Assembly (NCBI GenBank): GCA_934454745.1
Contig: CAKSGP010000086.1
Span: 1-6,501, forward strand
Reading direction: 5' to 3'
DNA length: 6,501 nucleotides
Source of the DNA: an uncultured Clostridia bacterium
GTDB lineage: Bacteria > Bacillota > Clostridia > UBA1381
Shown: positions 4,837 through 6,501 of the stretch, piece after piece
How positions within the stretch are numbered: the stretch's first letter is position 1
Layout of the letters: every line of letters begins with the position of its first letter
The notes under the pieces: generated by a model
Databases searched by the model: none
What the model was told of the DNA's origin: nothing
What the model saw: only the letters and a program-made list of their open reading frames with translations
Translations under genes and position numbers: made by a program

Positions 4837-6009
4837 ATGTTGCCCATGTTGCCCAACAATTTTTTGCAAACAGCTGAACGAATACAAAGGCAAAACAATC
4901 GATCATTAAAAGATTTGTTCAAAAACGATATTAGAGGTTCTTTCCTTATAGATATTAAATATCGGGTTTTTAATGTAATTGGAGAAAAGTGTTTAACGCT
5001 TTATGATTTCAGATGGTCTGATGAGCGAATGGTAACCGGAATTGGTCCAGAGCCGGAATATGACATCTGTAAACATATCGTTGGAGTACATAAAGCAAAC
5101 ACGATTTTTCTCACTATGGAAGATAAATCAAAGGTAGAGAAAGACGAAAATTACAAAACCAAGCTCACTAAACAAGTTGCCGAACAAATTTTTCTTCGGG
5201 GGTATGGTAGTGCATACTTTAGACACAAGCCCATTGTGTTGGGAGAACGATTCAACTACTACCCCGTACCGTATGAGTTGTTTGTTTTATGTATGAAAAT
5301 GAATCATTTGATTTGTTCGAACGGAGCAAAAAATGAATCGGCTTTTTATTTTGCAAAAATCACAAACAAGGCATTGTCTGCATTATCGCTCCTTGAAGAT
5401 AACTTCCTGGGAACAGCATATTTACCTTGCCGAACCGTACTTGAACTGTATGCAAAACTTCTTGTTATGCGTATTTATCCCGAACTGTTTGCCGAGGATG
5501 AAAAATTCTCTTATTTTGAAACACTTCAAACGTGCTGCAACCAAGTATTTCCCGATGAATTTAATAAATTGTTCGCAAACCGCGAAAATAAAAATGAGCG
5601 CAACAAGGTTGAATATATGCATTATGGTTTTGTTGATAAAATTCCGAACTATCACGATATTGTAAAGCAAAAGCCATATACTTTCATGGGCGTTTTAAAT
5701 TATCTTAAAGCAAACTGTGAAAATGAAACCCTCGCTGCATTTGAGATGATGGAACGTCTTTATAAAATGTGCCATGTATACGTGCATGGCGGTGTTGTTG
5801 AATCGCGATATCCATTGCTTCATTATTTCGAGATATCTTTAATGTTAAGCTGTGTTATTCCATCTGTATATGAGATGTTTTGTGAAGATTATGCAGAGGA
5901 AAGAGATGTTTTCGGCATCAATGTTTTAGATAAAATTAAGGCAGATTACATTTTACTTTGCGAACAATATGAAAAACGGAGTACCGAGAATTTTGAAATG
6001 AAAAACTGA
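4837..6009 (+). CDS. Hypothetical 390-residue protein; C-terminal half weakly HEPN/DUF5677-like
   Basis: A complete soluble protein with no signal peptide or membrane segment. I do not recognise the N-terminal half (about 1-165), which looks alpha/beta with strands such as FLIDIKYRVFNVIG. The C-terminal half (about 170-390) is helical. It carries a CRTVLELYAKLL helix with Arg199 and Glu203, resembling the Arg-Glu helix of DUF5677-type proteins. A later helix has Arg307-x5-His313 followed by His317-Gly, the spacing of the Rx4-6H motif of HEPN RNases. This resemblance is by eye and could be chance. HEPN proteins are often found in abortive infection and toxin systems, but no antitoxin partner is visible. 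The gene is AT-rich, unlike the tRNA block before it. It has a perfect SD but no visible promoter, so it may depend on read-through from tRNA-Ser. Decaying mobile-element genes lie beyond its terminator. Confidence 0.85.
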   Translation: MLPMLPNNFLQTAERIQRQNNRSLKDLFKNDIRGSFLIDIKYRVFNVIGEKCLTLYDFRWSDERMVTGIGPEPEYDICKHIVGVHKANTIFLTMEDKSKVEKDENYKTKLTKQVAEQIFLRGYGSAYFRHKPIVLGERFNYYPVPYELFVLCMKMNHLICSNGAKNESAFYFAKITNKALSALSLLEDNFLGTAYLPCRTVLELYAKLLVMRIYPELFAEDEKFSYFETLQTCCNQVFPDEFNKLFANRENKNERNKVEYMHYGFVDKIPNYHDIVKQKPYTFMGVLNYLKANCENETLAAFEMMERLYKMCHVYVHGGVVESRYPLLHYFEISLMLSCVIPSVYEMFCEDYAEERDVFGINVLDKIKADYILLCEQYEKRSTENFEMKN

Positions 6010-6041
6010 CATTCGTAATCATTATTCTAAACAATAAAAGA

Positions 6042-6075
6042 CACAGCCCCACCTTATGACAGGGCTGTGCCTTTT
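6042..6075 (+). terminator. Bidirectional terminator between convergent genes
   Basis: CACAGCCC (6042-6049) pairs with GGGCTGTG (6062-6069) around a 12-nt loop, followed by CCTTTTC on the + strand. On the minus strand the stem is followed by a TTTTATTGTTT-like run. It serves the 4837-6009 gene and the minus-strand gene ending at 6077. Confidence 0.85.
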
Positions 6076-6076
6076 C

Positions 6077-6417
6077 TTATTCCTTATTTGAGAACATCAG
6101 GATCGTATTCATATGCCACGCGGATTTGTTGACGATCCCGAAGGCGACGTCACTGACGAGAAAGTCAACGATAGCGGCTTTGGAGATGATATACTTGCCG
6201 CTGATGCGGACGGCATCGATGTGCTTTTGTTGAATGTGGGACAGCACCATACCTCGGCTGTAACCGATGATCTCTGCCGCAGTATCGATGACAAAGGCAT
6301 CGGCTGTGTACTGGAGTCGCTTTTCTACGTGCGCTCGGAACGCATCCTTGCAGTCGTCCGCAAGGGTGATATGTTAAATTCATATACGTTCCAAGTATGT
6401 ATTTGAGCATTTTTCAT
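6077..6417 (-). pseudogene. Excisionase-like helix-turn-helix protein, broken by a frameshift
   Basis: Start ATG is at 6415-6417 and the stop TAA at 6077-6079, both on the minus strand. The first 15 codons end in NVYEFN, after which that frame runs to a stop. From about 6375 another frame continues smoothly: ITLADDCKDAFRAHVEKRL, a helix-turn-helix (AAEIIGYSRGMVLSHIQQKH), then AVRISGKYIISKAAIVDFL, and a tail with NKSAWH. The order helix, turn, helix, then 'VRI.GKYII.K...DFL' is the pattern of excisionase/MerR-type DNA-binding domains (HTH_17), common in conjugative elements of Bacillota. A single event near AACATATCACC, such as a 2-nt AT gain or 1-nt loss, joins the frames into about 113 residues. 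The downstream frame alone has no start before the Met in the HTH. No good ribosome site precedes ATG 6417. The role as element regulator or excision factor is inferred. Confidence 0.7.
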
Positions 6418-6441
6418 TTCTGACTAAGGCGTTTATATGTG

Positions 6442-6501
6442 TTACTCTGCCGCCTTGAAATTATAGATAGGCTTGATTCTGCAAATGATCTCTGCGGTAG
6501 G
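6442..6501 (-). CDS. C-terminal end of an unidentified gene (partial)
   Basis: Nineteen codons on the minus strand (ending IYNFKAAE) run from the window edge to TAA at 6442-6444, directly upstream of the broken helix-turn-helix gene and on the same strand. The piece is too short to identify. A partial gene from a mobile element is plausible given its neighbour, but the reading could be chance. Confidence 0.35.
   Translation of the reverse strand, partial: PTAEIICRIKPIYNFKAAE

Noticed and set aside
4405..4922. Long open frames on both strands over 4405-4922
   Set aside because: They cross tRNA-Ser, its terminator and the promoter, and encode low-complexity Arg-rich translations typical of GC-rich noncoding DNA.
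6113..6406. 97-codon + strand frame rich in Asp, and the 6165-6410 minus frame
   Set aside because: Both are shadows of the minus-strand helix-turn-helix gene, whose translation gives a coherent HTH pattern.
1..6501. CRISPR array, insertion sequence with terminal repeats, or riboswitch
   Set aside because: No regularly spaced repeats, transposase frames with inverted ends, or recognisable riboswitch cores were seen.

Overview
The window looks like a piece of a Bacillota (Clostridia-type) chromosome, probably from a gut or other anaerobic lineage. The evidence is BspA-type leucine-rich-repeat genes, consensus sigma-A promoters with 17-nt spacers, strong AAGGAGG-type ribosome sites, tRNA genes with encoded CCA, and a DNA-binding gene at the right edge that looks like part of a conjugative element. 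No marker gene fixes the genus. Base composition is mosaic. The middle block (about 2900-4800) is GC-rich with GC-ending codons. The blocks on either side (about 60-2540 and 4830-6080) are AT-rich with AT-ending codons.

Left block (1-2574, + strand). A tandem family of BspA/LRR_5 repeat proteins lies here: a 5'-truncated copy (61-639), an intact 569-residue copy (655-2364), and a short frameshifted remnant of a third copy that keeps only the start of the N-terminal domain (about 2436-2527). A strong GNRA-loop terminator (2544-2574) closes the cluster. The intact protein has a ~95-residue N-terminal domain of unknown function, about 14 repeats and a C-terminal cap shared with the truncated copy. 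It has no signal peptide.

Middle block (2575-4811). tRNA-Pro(CGG) on the minus strand (2896-2972) has its own consensus promoter. Its 3' end, its terminator and about 35 nt beyond are repeated ~158 bp away, leaving a tRNA 3'-end fragment at 2737-2757. Divergently, a perfect-consensus promoter (3155-3183) drives a two-gene unit: a two-TM membrane protein with a C-terminal zinc ribbon (3290-3862) and a small lipoprotein (3883-4260). Another consensus promoter (4481-4509) precedes a ~180-nt GC-rich, hairpin-rich leader and tRNA-Ser(TGA) (4697-4784) with its terminator.

Right block (4812-6501). An AT-rich 390-residue protein of unknown function (4837-6009) starts 25 nt after the tRNA-Ser terminator with a perfect SD but no visible promoter. 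Its C-terminal half is helical and carries an R-x5-H motif that is only suggestive of HEPN/DUF5677-type proteins. A bidirectional terminator (6042-6075) separates it from a convergent minus-strand gene (6077-6417). That gene encodes an excisionase-like helix-turn-helix protein broken by one frameshift, and the last 19 codons of another gene (6442-6501) lie upstream of it.

Overall, the AT-rich accessory blocks both lie on the 3' side of a tRNA gene in a more GC-rich backbone. This fits repeated insertion and decay of accessory DNA at tRNA loci. No complete, clearly novel multi-gene system is visible. The best leads are the duplicated tRNA-Pro 3' end, the structured tRNA-Ser leader and the promoterless gene behind tRNA-Ser.
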